Counted from the stretch's first letter, positions 16,449 through 25,661 are shown. The stretch: 64,000 bases of DNA from Gordoniibacillus chartarius (GCF_042432825.1 NZ_JBHLWN010000031.1:186001-250000); one strand, 5' to 3'. Made by a program: numbers and translations. The notes: generated from the sequence alone by a model not told the origin.

Positions 16449-16982
16449 TCACGCTTGACGAGATGCCTCGATTTCGATCGAAACTTTAATTTCGTCGCCG
16501 ATCAACACGCCGCCCGTTTCCAATACTGCATTATAGGTTAACCCGTAGTCGCTGCGTTTAACACTTCCGGCCGCACTGAAGCCGACCTTCTCGTTGCCCC
16601 ATGGATCTTTGCCGGCGCCTTCGTATGTTACGGAAAACGTTTCGGACAGCGTCGTGCCGTGCAAGCTCACATTGCCGGTTACCTCATACTCGCCTTCCCC
16701 GACTTTCTTGATGCTTGTCGATTGGAACGTAAGCTTCGGATACTTCTCTACATCGAAGAAGTCACCGGAACGAAGATGTGCATCGCGGTCCCCATTGCGC
16801 GTATTGATGCTGGCGACGTCGATTTCGAACCGGATATCGGCCGTCGTCAAATCGGCGGGATCCGCTTCAATATGCGCTGTAAAGCTTTCGAAAGAGCCCT
16901 TCACCTTGGCGATCATCATGTGCCGTACCGAAAATTCGATCGAGCTGTGCGAAGCGTCAACTGCCCATACTGCTTTTGTCAT
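16449..16982 (-). CDS. YceI family protein (lipocalin-like, isoprenoid-binding fold)
   Basis: A 177 aa protein beginning MTKAVWAVDASHSSIEFSVRHMMIAKVKGSF, the family signature, continuing through RNGDRDAHLRSGDFFDVEKYP. There is no signal peptide, so unlike the E. coli periplasmic protein it is probably cytoplasmic. YceI proteins bind long isoprenoids such as polyprenyl quinones; the physiological role is not firm. GAGGAGG lies 9 bases before ATG 16982; the frame is open for six more codons upstream without a site. Confidence 0.92.
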   Translation of the reverse strand: MTKAVWAVDASHSSIEFSVRHMMIAKVKGSFESFTAHIEADPADLTTADIRFEIDVASINTRNGDRDAHLRSGDFFDVEKYPKLTFQSTSIKKVGEGEYEVTGNVSLHGTTLSETFSVTYEGAGKDPWGNEKVGFSAAGSVKRSDYGLTYNAVLETGGVLIGDEIKVSIEIEASRQA

Positions 16983-17000
16983 AATAAAGTTCCTCCTCAA

Positions 17001-17608
17001 ATTAACTTACTTTTAGTATGCCGCTAATAATTAATTACTTCATGAACTTATCATATCCGGATAACTCAATATTGTCAATCTTAAATTTGAGATTTTTTTC
17101 TGCAAGCGGCCGCTCTTCTTCCTCTAAGCAAGAAAACGGCTTGCGCCGTCCTTGGACGAATAGATTTACGGCGTTAATCTGGTTGTGCAAAATAGTGCTT
17201 GTTGCTTGGCGTCTTTATCCCGGCATAACGCTACCGTAGCGGAATCAGCCAAGGTATGGAGTGATACTTTTCTTTGGCGTAACCTACTCCAATTACCGCT
17301 TAACGAGGAGAAAAACCTCCTATGCGGCCCAAGCTTCAGCACGGGGTCATTTGTAGAAGAAAGCCTGCAATAGTGCAGGAATCTGAGTCTGGCTGGTTTT
17401 CCACGGTTCGATTACTGAGATTCGCAGGCATTTGCTCTACACATCCCGGGTACGGTAAAGATTCCTGTACATGTACATGGATTTTTGCCCATAAACGATC
17501 AACTAGACGTAAGACTGCTCGGATAACAAAGAAATTTGACTCACATCATTTCCTAACCAACAAAAAAAGACGCACAGCAGCTTTATCACTGCCATGCGTC
17601 ATTATCCG
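17001..17608. other. Gene-poor interval with inverted repeats
   Basis: About 600 bases between yceI and rodA. The first 100 bases contain AT-rich sequence likely to hold the yceI promoter. The rest is non-coding by my reading: all frames are short and start-poor. It contains the large imperfect palindrome listed at 17341-17450, a hairpin GAGGAGAAAAACCTCC and a GTACATGTAC palindrome. It may be a decayed or non-autonomous repeat. Confidence 0.5.
17341..17450. repeat. Large imperfect inverted repeat with an inner hairpin
   Basis: The left arm reads CGGGGTCATTTGTAGAAGAA, then AGCCTGCAATAGTGCAGG and AATCT. The right arm, read on the opposite strand, gives CGGGATGTGTAGAGCAAATG then CCTGCGAATCT. 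The arms share ACATTTG/TAGA and GCAGGC/GAATCT blocks around a spacer of about 45 bases. CCTGCA-ATAG-TGCAGG is a perfect hairpin inside the left arm. It looks like a dispersed palindromic element, but copy number cannot be judged from one window. Confidence 0.5.
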
Positions 17609-18763
17609 TTAAAACATTTGTTCTTTCTCCTGATGTATCCTGACGCTCATTACGAGTCCGATCGACAGCATATTGATCACCAGCGACGTTCCTCCATAGC
17701 TGATGAACGGAAGCGTAATGCCGGTAAGAGGCATTAATCCGATCAACATCCCTACATTCTCGAAGATTTGAAACACGAACATGGAGATGACTCCGACGAT
17801 AATAAACGATCCGCTCAAGGTCGTCGCTTGAATGGAGATTAAGATCATCCGGTATATCAGCCAAAAATAAAGCAGCAGCAGAACCGCTGCGCCGACGAAA
17901 CCGAATTCCTCGCCGACTACGACGAAGATCGAGTCGGAATACGCGTATGGAACCCTTGCGCTGTGCACGGAATTCCCGTTCATATACCCTTCGCCCAGCA
18001 GTCCGCCGGAGCCGATCGCCGTAATCGCCCTCTCCAGCTGATACTTCTTGTCTTTGTCCACAGAGCTCGGATCAAGGAACGTATCGATCCGGTCGGCCCA
18101 GTGGCTTACGCCTTTGCCTTCCATAAACGCGTAGATCGGATCATGGAAATGCGAGTACAAGTAAAGAAACAACGCAGCCCCGCCAACGACGAGAAGCGCA
18201 CCGATCAAGACATGCGAATATTTGATGTTTCCGATCCAGAACATGCCGAGCAAAATAATCAAATAAATAATCGCATTACCAAGGTCTGGCTGAGCGATAA
18301 CGAGCATGAACGGCACGAATACGACGAGCCCGGTCGGAATGACGTCCCGCTTCATCTCCAGCGCTTCGCCGCCGCGCCGCGCCAACATGGACGCAACGAC
18401 AAGGATCAGCACGAATTTCATCAGCTCGGCCGGCTGGAAATCCAGATAACCCCCGGGCAGCTGATACCAGCCCCTCGCTCCGTTCTTTTCCGAAGCGAAC
18501 AGAAATACCCCAACTAGCAGCAAAAGACCGGCCCCATACAAATAGAACGCGATCTTCATCAGCCATTTGTAGTCGAACAAGCTCGTTACGATGAAGGCCA
18601 CGATCCCTACACCGTACAGTCCCAGGCTCTTGGCAACACTGACTTTGATTTTCGGATCATCGACAGTAGCGCTTTGAATGAGCAGGGTGGAAATAACCAT
18701 GAAAATGAACATAATTACAAGGATGGCCGGATCCATCCTTTTCAATTTGGACAAGATCGCCAT
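17609..18763 (-). CDS. rodA: RodA-type SEDS peptidoglycan glycosyltransferase
   Basis: SEDS-family polymerase that elongates the lateral wall with class B PBPs. The 384 aa protein is polytopic (about ten segments) with family motifs GARGWYQLPGGYLDFQPAELMKF and the C-terminal PLTGITLPFISYGGTSLV. It has the long extracellular loop region near DRIDTFLDP. The ATG overlaps the minD stop as TAATG, so it is coupled to the min genes; in B. subtilis rodA is not part of this operon. Confidence 0.92.
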   Translation of the reverse strand: MAILSKLKRMDPAILVIMFIFMVISTLLIQSATVDDPKIKVSVAKSLGLYGVGIVAFIVTSLFDYKWLMKIAFYLYGAGLLLLVGVFLFASEKNGARGWYQLPGGYLDFQPAELMKFVLILVVASMLARRGGEALEMKRDVIPTGLVVFVPFMLVIAQPDLGNAIIYLIILLGMFWIGNIKYSHVLIGALLVVGGAALFLYLYSHFHDPIYAFMEGKGVSHWADRIDTFLDPSSVDKDKKYQLERAITAIGSGGLLGEGYMNGNSVHSARVPYAYSDSIFVVVGEEFGFVGAAVLLLLYFWLIYRMILISIQATTLSGSFIIVGVISMFVFQIFENVGMLIGLMPLTGITLPFISYGGTSLVINMLSIGLVMSVRIHQEKEQMF

Positions 18764-19560
18764 TACGACCCGATCCCCAGAAATTTCTTCATCTTCCGCA
18801 GAACGCCAGCCTTCTCCTCAAGCGGCATCAGCGGTACGGTATCGCCAAGTATACGGCGGGCGATATTGCGGAACGCAAGCGATGCCCGGGAGTCTGCACT
18901 CATGACCGTCGGCTCGCCAGTGTTCGCCGCTTTAATGACATATTCATCGTCAGGTACAATCCCGAGCAGATCGATGGCCAGCACCGAGCATATTTCATCG
19001 ATGTCCAGCATCTCGCCATTCTTCATCATATTGGGCCGAATCCGGTTAATGATCAGCTTCGGCGACGAAATGCCGGCTTTCTCCAGAAGCCCGATGATTC
19101 GGTCGGCATCCCTTACGGCTGCATTCTCAGGCGTAGTTACGACGATCGCCTTATCCGCACCCGCCACAGCATTACGGAAGCCTTGCTCGATACCGGCAGG
19201 ACAATCGATGATAACGAAGTCGAATTCATTCTTCAGCTCAAGTACGATCGCCTTTACTTTATCCGGAGTTATGGCGTCTTTATCTTTCGTTTGCGCAGCC
19301 GGCAGCAAGTGCAAGTGCTCGAAGCGCTTATCTTTAATCAACGCCTGCTGCAGGCGGCAGCGGCCTTCCGCGACATCGATAATGTCATAGATAATACGGT
19401 TTTCCAGCCCCATCACGACGTCAAGATTGCGCAGGCCGATATCGGTATCGACCATGCACACTTTCTTCCCGTTCAAAGCGAGTGCCGTACCGATGTTGGC
19501 GGATGTCGTCGTCTTGCCGACGCCGCCTTTGCCTGAAGTGACGACGATAGCCTCTCCCAT
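18763..19560 (-). CDS. minD: Septum-site determining ATPase MinD
   Basis: Membrane-associated ATPase that recruits MinC to block FtsZ at the poles. The 265 aa protein has the deviant Walker A KGGVGKTT at residues 11-18, switch motif MVDTDIGLRNLD, and the C-terminal amphipathic membrane-targeting helix VLRKMKKFLGIGS. GGGAGGAG precedes the ATG. Downstream of minC by 20 bases and overlapping rodA. Confidence 0.97.
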   Translation of the reverse strand: MGEAIVVTSGKGGVGKTTTSANIGTALALNGKKVCMVDTDIGLRNLDVVMGLENRIIYDIIDVAEGRCRLQQALIKDKRFEHLHLLPAAQTKDKDAITPDKVKAIVLELKNEFDFVIIDCPAGIEQGFRNAVAGADKAIVVTTPENAAVRDADRIIGLLEKAGISSPKLIINRIRPNMMKNGEMLDIDEICSVLAIDLLGIVPDDEYVIKAANTGEPTVMSADSRASLAFRNIARRILGDTVPLMPLEEKAGVLRKMKKFLGIGS

Positions 19561-19580
19561 GTCGAACTCCTCCCTTTAGC

Positions 19581-20243
19581 TCAGATCGGATTCGGTATGC
19601 CGCTGCCCGGCCTGATACGGGCTAAATGCTGCAGCTTATCGATCTCCATTCGTCCGTCTTGAATATATGCAAATTCCATATAGGCTTCTTCAATGCCCCA
19701 CTCATCCGGCGGTCTGCTGATGATGCCGGCAATCCGTAGCTGGGTCGGCCTTAAGTACGAAGCGGCGATGATGGCCTCGTCGTCTCCGCCGGTTCCCGCA
19801 TGCGCCATCCCTCGCAACGCCCCCATCACATAGATGCTGCCCGTGCTCTCGATCGTACCGCCCGGGTTTACGTCCCCCAGGAACAACAAATCCCCGTCAT
19901 GGCGAAGCGTTTGCCCGGACCGGATAATTCCTTTCAGTATCTTGAGCGGAGGCTCCGCGTCTTGTTCGGGCTGGTCCGCCTCGGACTCGATCGATTGAAT
20001 GAGCAAGTTGCCGCGGGTGCCGATGATGCTCCGGATCCGATCTTTATCCTCATCCGTAGCGGTGCGCTGTCCGAGCTTTACATGAACATGAATAATCGGT
20101 CCAGTCAGAATCCGATGATGTGTCTTCTCCAGCTTGTGCTGCAGCTCCTTCAGCAGATCGTCCCACTCGCACGTATCGTCGAGACGAAACACAAGACCGT
20201 CCTTGATGCCTTTTATCGTTACGTAATGCTTATCTGCCGTCAT
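19581..20243 (-). CDS. minC: Septum-site determining protein MinC
   Basis: Inhibitor of FtsZ polymerisation. The 220 aa protein has an N-terminal inhibitory domain (KHYVTIKGIKDGLVFRLDD) and a C-terminal beta-helix domain with the signature GTIESTGSIYVMGALRGMAHAG, which binds MinD. GGGAGGT precedes the ATG. It lies between mreD and minD, the canonical order. Confidence 0.95.
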   Translation of the reverse strand: MTADKHYVTIKGIKDGLVFRLDDTCEWDDLLKELQHKLEKTHHRILTGPIIHVHVKLGQRTATDEDKDRIRSIIGTRGNLLIQSIESEADQPEQDAEPPLKILKGIIRSGQTLRHDGDLLFLGDVNPGGTIESTGSIYVMGALRGMAHAGTGGDDEAIIAASYLRPTQLRIAGIISRPPDEWGIEEAYMEFAYIQDGRMEIDKLQHLARIRPGSGIPNPI

Positions 20244-20315
20244 GAGTCGTTCTGACCTCCCACCCTATACCATTCGGCTTAGAGTGGCGAAACTCCTCCT
20301 TGACCTCCGTGAAAT

Positions 20316-20846
20316 CTACTCGTCCTGTTCGGATTTTCCGCCTTCCCCCACTTTCTCCAGCAATCGCCGGAGCGGCACATAAATAAGCAGCGCAAAGGCG
20401 ACGTTGAACAGCAGGCTAGGCAGCATTTGGGACGTCAGCATGTGCTCGAACGGAGCTTTCGTCACGTTAAACAACCGATTTAAGCCGTAATTGATGACAT
20501 TGAACAAAAACTGACCGAGACCGACACTGATCAGTCTATACATTAAGCTTCCCGGTACTCTTCGCTGCAGCAGTCCGGCCAGGTAGCCGGTAAGCCCCAT
20601 CCCGAACGAATAGACGCCGAGCATCGTCCCGTAAAATAAAAAGTCCTGCAATAATCCGAAAATAATGCCATAAATGAGAGCCGGATGACGCCCTATATAC
20701 AAACCGACAAAAATAACGACCGTCAACGTAAAATGCGGCACGACAAACGTGACGCTTTGCCACGACGCCGGCATGAGCCACACCATAACCGTCCCCTGCA
20801 GCAGCAAAAGGACGAACAGCAGCATCCAGATATAATGGCGTCTCAT
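20316..20846 (-). CDS. mreD: Rod shape-determining protein MreD
   Basis: A 176 aa integral membrane protein of the elongasome with about five membrane segments and the family-like stretch YGIIFGLLQDFLFYGTMLGVYS. The ATG begins three bases past the mreC stop, and the site GAGGTGA overlaps that stop codon, so translation is coupled. It ends with a charged tail KVGEGGKSEQDE. Confidence 0.92.
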   Translation of the reverse strand: MRRHYIWMLLFVLLLLQGTVMVWLMPASWQSVTFVVPHFTLTVVIFVGLYIGRHPALIYGIIFGLLQDFLFYGTMLGVYSFGMGLTGYLAGLLQRRVPGSLMYRLISVGLGQFLFNVINYGLNRLFNVTKAPFEHMLTSQMLPSLLFNVAFALLIYVPLRRLLEKVGEGGKSEQDE

Positions 20847-20849
20847 GCG

Positions 20850-21731
20850 TCACCTCAGCTCCGGCACTTCGACGACGAATACCTCTTGGATTTGCGTGAA
20901 CGAGGCGAACGGCTCGACAAGAATGCGCGGCGTGATGCCGAATTCGCCGACACCGATAGAGACGACCTTCCCGACCATGATGCCTTTCGGAAACACTTGC
21001 CCGAGGCCCGAGGTAACGACCGTGTCGCCGACTTCGATCCCTTGTGTCGGATCGTGCTCAACCTTCGTCATGACGAGATAATCGCTGCCGCTGGCTCGGT
21101 CGCGTTCGTACGTCTCGATGACGCCGAATGACGAGCTTTCTTTGCCGCGAACCGTAACGGAAATCGCCTTCGTTTTGTTGTCGGTATCGTTCAAGTTGTT
21201 AAGCAGCTGAACGTCGGAATGAAACGGAAACACATTCTGAATCCGGCCGAGCAATCCCGCATCGGTAACGACTGCCATATCTTTCTTGATGCCGTCCATC
21301 TCGCCGAGATCAATCGAAATCGTGCGATTGTAAGCGTCCGTGCTGGCCGCTACGACATTAGCGATATGGTACTTGTAATTGTCCGCCTGCTTCTGCCGCT
21401 CGGTGAACTCGAGCATCTTCTGCAGCCGTTTATTTTCCGCTTCGAGGTCATTAAGCCGCTGTGTATCTTCAGCATAATGCATCAGCGTCTTCTTCAGCTC
21501 TTTGTTCTCGCGGTAAATGATTTGCAAGTCTCGCAAATCCTGAAAGAAGCCCGCTATAGCGGCAGCGGGCCTGTACATCCAACCTTGCGTCGTAGCCACG
21601 GTATCCTTGACAAACTTCTCCGGCCATGTAAAGCCTCTGCGGCTTCCCATCGTCAAGGCCATCAGCACTATAAACACGATCATTCCAAGCAGCAAAAAGA
21701 AAAGCCTCTTATTCCCCATGAATTTGACCAA
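20850..21731 (-). CDS. mreC: Rod shape-determining protein MreC
   Basis: Bitopic scaffold of the elongasome (293 aa): N-terminal membrane segment (residues about 9-27), coiled coil near ELKKTLMHYAEDTQRLNDLE, and a C-terminal beta-rich domain with GLLGRIQNVFPFHSDVQLL. The start is probably the TTG at 21731, because GAGGGTG lies 6 bases upstream of it; the in-frame ATG four codons later is too far from that site. Confidence 0.92.
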   Translation of the reverse strand: MVKFMGNKRLFFLLLGMIVFIVLMALTMGSRRGFTWPEKFVKDTVATTQGWMYRPAAAIAGFFQDLRDLQIIYRENKELKKTLMHYAEDTQRLNDLEAENKRLQKMLEFTERQKQADNYKYHIANVVAASTDAYNRTISIDLGEMDGIKKDMAVVTDAGLLGRIQNVFPFHSDVQLLNNLNDTDNKTKAISVTVRGKESSSFGVIETYERDRASGSDYLVMTKVEHDPTQGIEVGDTVVTSGLGQVFPKGIMVGKVVSIGVGEFGITPRILVEPFASFTQIQEVFVVEVPELR

Positions 21732-21753
21732 CGACTACACCCTCTAACCCGCT

Positions 21754-22779
21754 TTAGCGTTTCGCTCTGCTGGTCGGACCCGATCGGACCTTGAACAGAT
21801 GAATATTTTCCAGCGCCCGACCCGTGCCGATCGCAACGCAATCCAGCGGATTCTCGGCAACGAGCACCGGCATCCCGGTCTCTCGCGCGAGCAGCTTATC
21901 GAGGTTGCGCAGCAAGCCTCCTCCGCCCGTCAGCACGATCCCGCGATCCATAATATCGGCCGCCAGCTCCGGCGGACAGCGCTCAAGCGTTACCTTCACC
22001 GCATCGACAATTGCATAGACCGTATCGGCCAAAGCTTCCGTAATCTCATTGGAGGAAACCGTGATCGTCTTCGGCAAGCCCGACAGCAAATCCCGGCCGC
22101 GAATTTCCAGCGTTTCTTCTTTATCCAGCGGCAGCGCCGAGCCGATCTCCAGCTTCAGCATCTCCGACGTGCGCTCGCCGATCGCTAAATTATATGTTCG
22201 CTTAATATACTGCATGATCGCTTCGTCCATCTCATCGCCAGCAATGCGTATCGATCGGCTTGTGACGATGCCCCCCAGCGAGATGACGGCAACCTCCGTC
22301 GTACCGCCCCCGATATCGACGACCATCGAGCCGGTCGGTTCCCACACGGGCAGATCGGCGCCGATCGCTGCGGCGAAAGGCTCTTCGATCGTATAGGCTT
22401 CGCGCGCCCCCGCCTGCTTCGTAGCGTCCTCGACGGCGCGCTTCTCCACAGCCGTAATACCGGACGGCACACAAACCATCACGTTCGGATGGCGTCCGAA
22501 GACGGAGCGCTTCTGCGCCTGCCTCATAAAATAACGGATCATCGTCGACGTCGTCTCGAAATCCGCGATAACCCCGTCCTTCATCGGCCGAATGGCGCGT
22601 ATATTGCCAGGAGTACGGCCGATCATTTTCTTCGCTGCGTCGCCTACCGCCTCAATCGTCTTCGAATCGGTGCGAATGGCAACGACGGAAGGCTCGCGCA
22701 GGATGATCCCGCGCCCTTTCGCATAGACAAGCGTGTTCGCGGTACCTAGATCGATGCCCAAATCTTTCGTTCCAAACAT
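21754..22779 (-). CDS. mreB: Rod shape-determining actin homologue MreB
   Basis: Bacterial actin that directs lateral wall synthesis. The 341 aa protein starts MFGTKDLGIDLGTANTLVYA (phosphate-1 loop) and contains VVDIGGGTTEVAVISLGGIV (phosphate-2) and GIVLTGGGGLLRNLD (adenosine motif). AAGGAG before ATG 22779 fixes the start; the open frame extending to 22941 is promoter and leader sequence. Confidence 0.97.
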   Translation of the reverse strand: MFGTKDLGIDLGTANTLVYAKGRGIILREPSVVAIRTDSKTIEAVGDAAKKMIGRTPGNIRAIRPMKDGVIADFETTSTMIRYFMRQAQKRSVFGRHPNVMVCVPSGITAVEKRAVEDATKQAGAREAYTIEEPFAAAIGADLPVWEPTGSMVVDIGGGTTEVAVISLGGIVTSRSIRIAGDEMDEAIMQYIKRTYNLAIGERTSEMLKLEIGSALPLDKEETLEIRGRDLLSGLPKTITVSSNEITEALADTVYAIVDAVKVTLERCPPELAADIMDRGIVLTGGGGLLRNLDKLLARETGMPVLVAENPLDCVAIGTGRALENIHLFKVRSGPTSRAKR

Positions 22780-22866
22780 GATGATACTCCTTCCGAATAG
22801 GACTGCGACATGTATCGTGCACCGGAATAACCGGCGAAGCCCAAGACAAGACAGGCAATATCGATT

Positions 22867-22896
22867 ATTGTACACCAAAATAACCAATCGATACAA
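22867..22896 (-). promoter_or_regulatory. Candidate sigma-A promoter for mreB
   Basis: On the minus strand TTGTAT is followed 18 bases later by TACAAT, about 90 bases before the mreB start. The -10 element is good and the -35 element weak, so this is tentative. Confidence 0.35.
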
Positions 22897-22991
22897 TGAT
22901 ACGGCAGTCCCTCCACGTACCCCCTGGTATAACGGCGCCATCCGCGGGATTGCGGCCGGCTATAACAACAAACGACAATATTCTACAAGCA

Positions 22992-23690
22992 TTAAAACAA
23001 GCCTTGCTCCTTGAAGCTGATCCAGCGCGAATCGCCGATGACGATATGATCGAGCAGCTCGATGCCGAGCAGCTTGCCCGCTTCGTCCAAACGGACGGTC
23101 AGCTCGATGTCTTCCCGGCTGGGGGTCGGGTCTCCGCTTGGATGATTGTGAAGGCAAATGATGGAGGCCGCGCCTCGTTCGATCGCCGCCCTGAACAGCT
23201 CGCGCGGGTGCACGATCGATGCGTTAAGCGAGCCGATCGACAGCGTCTCTTTGGCGATCAGGTGATTCTTCGTATTTAAAAACAAGGCGACAAAGTGCTC
23301 CTTGTTCAGAAAACGCATCTCATCCATCATCAGCTCTGCAGCGTCCCGGGGTGAGCGGATCGTCACTTTGTCGGCGGAGGTCATTCGGGCGAGCCTTCGT
23401 CCGAGCTCGATGCCCGCCTGCACCTGCATCGCTTTGGCCGCGCCAATGCCGCGAATTCGCATCAGCTTCGCCGTGCTCATCCCGACAAGGCCTCGCAAAC
23501 CGCCTGCTTCGCATAAGAGCTGCTCGCCAAGCCGGATAACCGACTGCTCGGCGGTGCCTGTGCGCAGCAAAATCGCCAGCAGCTCCGCGTTGCTCAGCGC
23601 CTCCGGCCCGCTCTGCAGCATTCTCTCGCGCGGCCGCTCCTCCGCGGGCAGCTCGCGCATCGTCAAGTGAAGCTTCGGGGCAGCTTCCAT
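22992..23690 (-). CDS. radC: RadC/JAB1 family protein
   Basis: A 232 aa protein with an N-terminal helix-hairpin-helix region (LMRIRGIGAAKAMQVQAGIE) and a C-terminal JAB/MPN domain carrying the metal motif HNHPSGDPTPSREDIELT. RadC is conserved near mreB in Bacillus, but its role in DNA repair is disputed. AGAGGAGATC precedes the ATG. It shares direction with mreBCD but is separated from mreB by about 210 bases, which contain a candidate promoter. Confidence 0.93.
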   Translation of the reverse strand: MEAAPKLHLTMRELPAEERPRERMLQSGPEALSNAELLAILLRTGTAEQSVIRLGEQLLCEAGGLRGLVGMSTAKLMRIRGIGAAKAMQVQAGIELGRRLARMTSADKVTIRSPRDAAELMMDEMRFLNKEHFVALFLNTKNHLIAKETLSIGSLNASIVHPRELFRAAIERGAASIICLHNHPSGDPTPSREDIELTVRLDEAGKLLGIELLDHIVIGDSRWISFKEQGLF

Positions 23691-23849
23691 GTGATCTCCT
23701 CTTTCTCCGCCGCACGAACCGGCGGCTGGGGCTAGTTTCCACAGTATAACATGGAAATGTGCCTTTGCATACCATTATTTGGATTACGTTCGCATTGGAG
23801 GGGAACATACAAGGAAATAAAAAAGCGGCATACCGCCCCGCCGGGAAGG

Positions 23850-24299
23850 TTACCGCTGTATATTGAACTTCTTCCGTTCGCCGCCGCCGCATTGAAGCTG
23901 CTCAAGCACGCCTGCGATCGTAAGCTTCTCCAAGTACTGCTCCATATGAAGCTCCGCCTCGCCGAAGATGCCGTCCATAACCTGCTTCATATTCGAGGAA
24001 ATCGGACATTCCTTGCTCTCGTCACCCGAACACCATGAAGGACGCAGCGTTCCCGACGACGTCAGCCGGTAAATTTCGGCCAGCGTCACACGCTCCGGAT
24101 TGCAATTGATGCTAAAGCCACCGCCGATGCCTTCCTTCGTTCGAACATAGCCCTCCTTGCGCAGCAGGCTCATCACTTTCCGGATCCGGGCCGGATGAGT
24201 CGCCACATTGACGGCGATGTAATCGCTTGTAGCCATGCAATCCGGCTTCGAGGCTAGCAGCACGAGACTGTGTACGGCAATGGTGAACTCGCTGTTCAT
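23850..24299 (-). CDS. Rrf2 family transcriptional regulator
   Basis: A 149 aa winged-helix regulator (HTH around SDYIAVNVATHPARIRKVMSLLRKEGYV) with a sensor loop WCSGDESKECPIS carrying two Cys spaced by seven residues; further Cys are at the N-terminus and at LQCGGG. Some Rrf2 proteins bind Fe-S clusters through three Cys in this loop, but the spacing here does not match NsrR or IscR closely. It is an extra gene between maf and radC. Target unknown. Confidence 0.85.
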   Translation of the reverse strand: MNSEFTIAVHSLVLLASKPDCMATSDYIAVNVATHPARIRKVMSLLRKEGYVRTKEGIGGGFSINCNPERVTLAEIYRLTSSGTLRPSWCSGDESKECPISSNMKQVMDGIFGEAELHMEQYLEKLTIAGVLEQLQCGGGERKKFNIQR

Positions 24300-24702
24300 C
24301 GGTGCAACATCCCCCTCTGGCTAACACTGTTCGCTACTGTTATTGTAATTTTTACAGATCCTATTCGTCAAGGTGGCCCGCATCGGAAACAGGAAAAAAG
24401 CACGGACAGAAACAACTTTTACGGTAAAGTCACCACCCGTGACATCAGCTAGCCAACACATTTTGCGAGAGATAGCCCCTTGCCCTCAACTTCAAAAGCC
24501 GCTGTATTCTCCATATTTCCGCCGGTCCTCACCGGTCCTTCCTCTCTCTTCGCCCCCGATCTTGGTATCCGGCATACTGGCCGGGGTTTTCCTTAGACTG
24601 GCAGGCACTGATGATCCATACGCCGGTTAACCCACTGTAGCGGTTCGTCGTTCCTGTACGTTTAGAAAACTTTGAGCGCCGCTTTCTTTCGGAAGCCCGG
24701 TC
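24300..24702. other. Interval without a recognised gene upstream of the Rrf2 gene
   Basis: About 400 bases. The part next to 24300 is AT-richer and probably holds the promoter of the Rrf2 gene (minus strand). Short inverted repeats such as GGTCACCACCCGTGAC-like sequence near 24428-24445 are visible. I see no convincing coding frame. Confidence 0.4.
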
Positions 24703-24963
24703 CTATATCGGCGTCTCGTTCCCGTACATCGCGGCACCCGTCACGCAGGCACCGGTATGAGCGTATGGTTCGGCGCCGCTATCGTGCGGTAGCAGCTGAA
24801 GCTGCCGAGAGAGCGCTTGAATGGTGTCCCCCGTACCCGATTTCGTCTTCTTCATGTCGCTTCGGGGTCTGCCGCGATCAACAGCGTGCATGTGCCATGT
24901 CATGCCGGTCCAGCTCCCCTGTCTGAAGGCGGAGCTGCCGGAAGCCGATCGGTAGCGTCCCAT
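24703..24963 (-). CDS. Hypothetical short protein coupled to maf (uncertain)
   Basis: An 86-codon frame whose ATG overlaps the maf stop as TAATG, an arrangement typical of coupled translation. The product is polar and has no recognised domain; third codon positions are GC-rich like the neighbours, which mildly favours coding. There is no strong ribosome-binding site of its own. It may be a real small gene, a decayed one, or chance. I assign no function. Confidence 0.3.
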   Translation of the reverse strand: MGRYRSASGSSAFRQGSWTGMTWHMHAVDRGRPRSDMKKTKSGTGDTIQALSRQLQLLPHDSGAEPYAHTGACVTGAAMYGNETPI

Positions 24964-25640
24964 TATCGATCGCTTAACAGCGGGTGGAGACCGAATACAG
25001 CCAGCATCATGTAAAGCAAATTGAGGGGAAGCCCCATAACGCTGTAGAAGTCCCCTTCCATCCGCTCGATCATGACGCTGCCGATTCCCTGCACCCCATA
25101 AGCCCCGGCTTTGTCCATCGGCTCCCCCGTACGGATATAACCGCGGATTTCCGCTTCCGTAAGCGGCCTGAACGTAACTTTCGTAACCGTATGGCCGACC
25201 GTTCCGCTGCCTCGAACCCGATAGCCGCCCGTCGTTCCCATTGGAATCCGGCTTTCCTCTATGCTTGCAAGTTCCGGGAACGGCTTACCGATACATGCCA
25301 GACCGGTATACACGTAATGCGAGCGCCCCTGCAAACCGGACAGCATGCGGAACGCGTCCGCCTCGTCCCGGGGCTTGCCGAGCACTTCGCCCTCCAGAAC
25401 TACGATCGTGTCGGAACCGACGACGACGGAGTCATTTTGCCGGGATGGCTCAAGCGTTTGAAAGACGGCTTCCGCCTTGCGCAGCGCCAATGACTCTACA
25501 ATGTCTGCAGGCGGCAGCCCGGGCTCGGTCGTTTCGTCGACGTTGCTGACCTTCACTTCGAACGGAAGGCCGAATGCCCGGATCAGCTCCTGCCGGCGCG
25601 GCGATGATGAGGCGAGCACGATCATTTTGAAATCGGACAT
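24963..25640 (-). CDS. maf: Maf nucleotide pyrophosphatase
   Basis: House-cleaning dTTP/UTP-type pyrophosphatase also linked to septation. The 225 aa protein has the Maf signature ASSSPRRQELI near the N-terminus and the SDTIVVLEGEVLGKP catalytic segment. It is slightly longer than usual (about 190 aa), the extra being a hydrophobic C-terminal stretch. An AAGGAGAGATCCG site precedes the ATG. Gene order spoIIB-maf-radC matches B. subtilis, with insertions. Confidence 0.93.
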   Translation of the reverse strand: MSDFKMIVLASSSPRRQELIRAFGLPFEVKVSNVDETTEPGLPPADIVESLALRKAEAVFQTLEPSRQNDSVVVGSDTIVVLEGEVLGKPRDEADAFRMLSGLQGRSHYVYTGLACIGKPFPELASIEESRIPMGTTGGYRVRGSGTVGHTVTKVTFRPLTEAEIRGYIRTGEPMDKAGAYGVQGIGSVMIERMEGDFYSVMGLPLNLLYMMLAVFGLHPLLSDR

Positions 25641-25661
25641 GGTTCGGATCTCTCCTTATTG

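Noticed and set aside
22780..22941. N-terminal extension of MreB
   Set aside because: The extra 54 codons hold the leader and promoter sequence; AAGGAG and the canonical MFGTKDLGIDLG start are at 22779.
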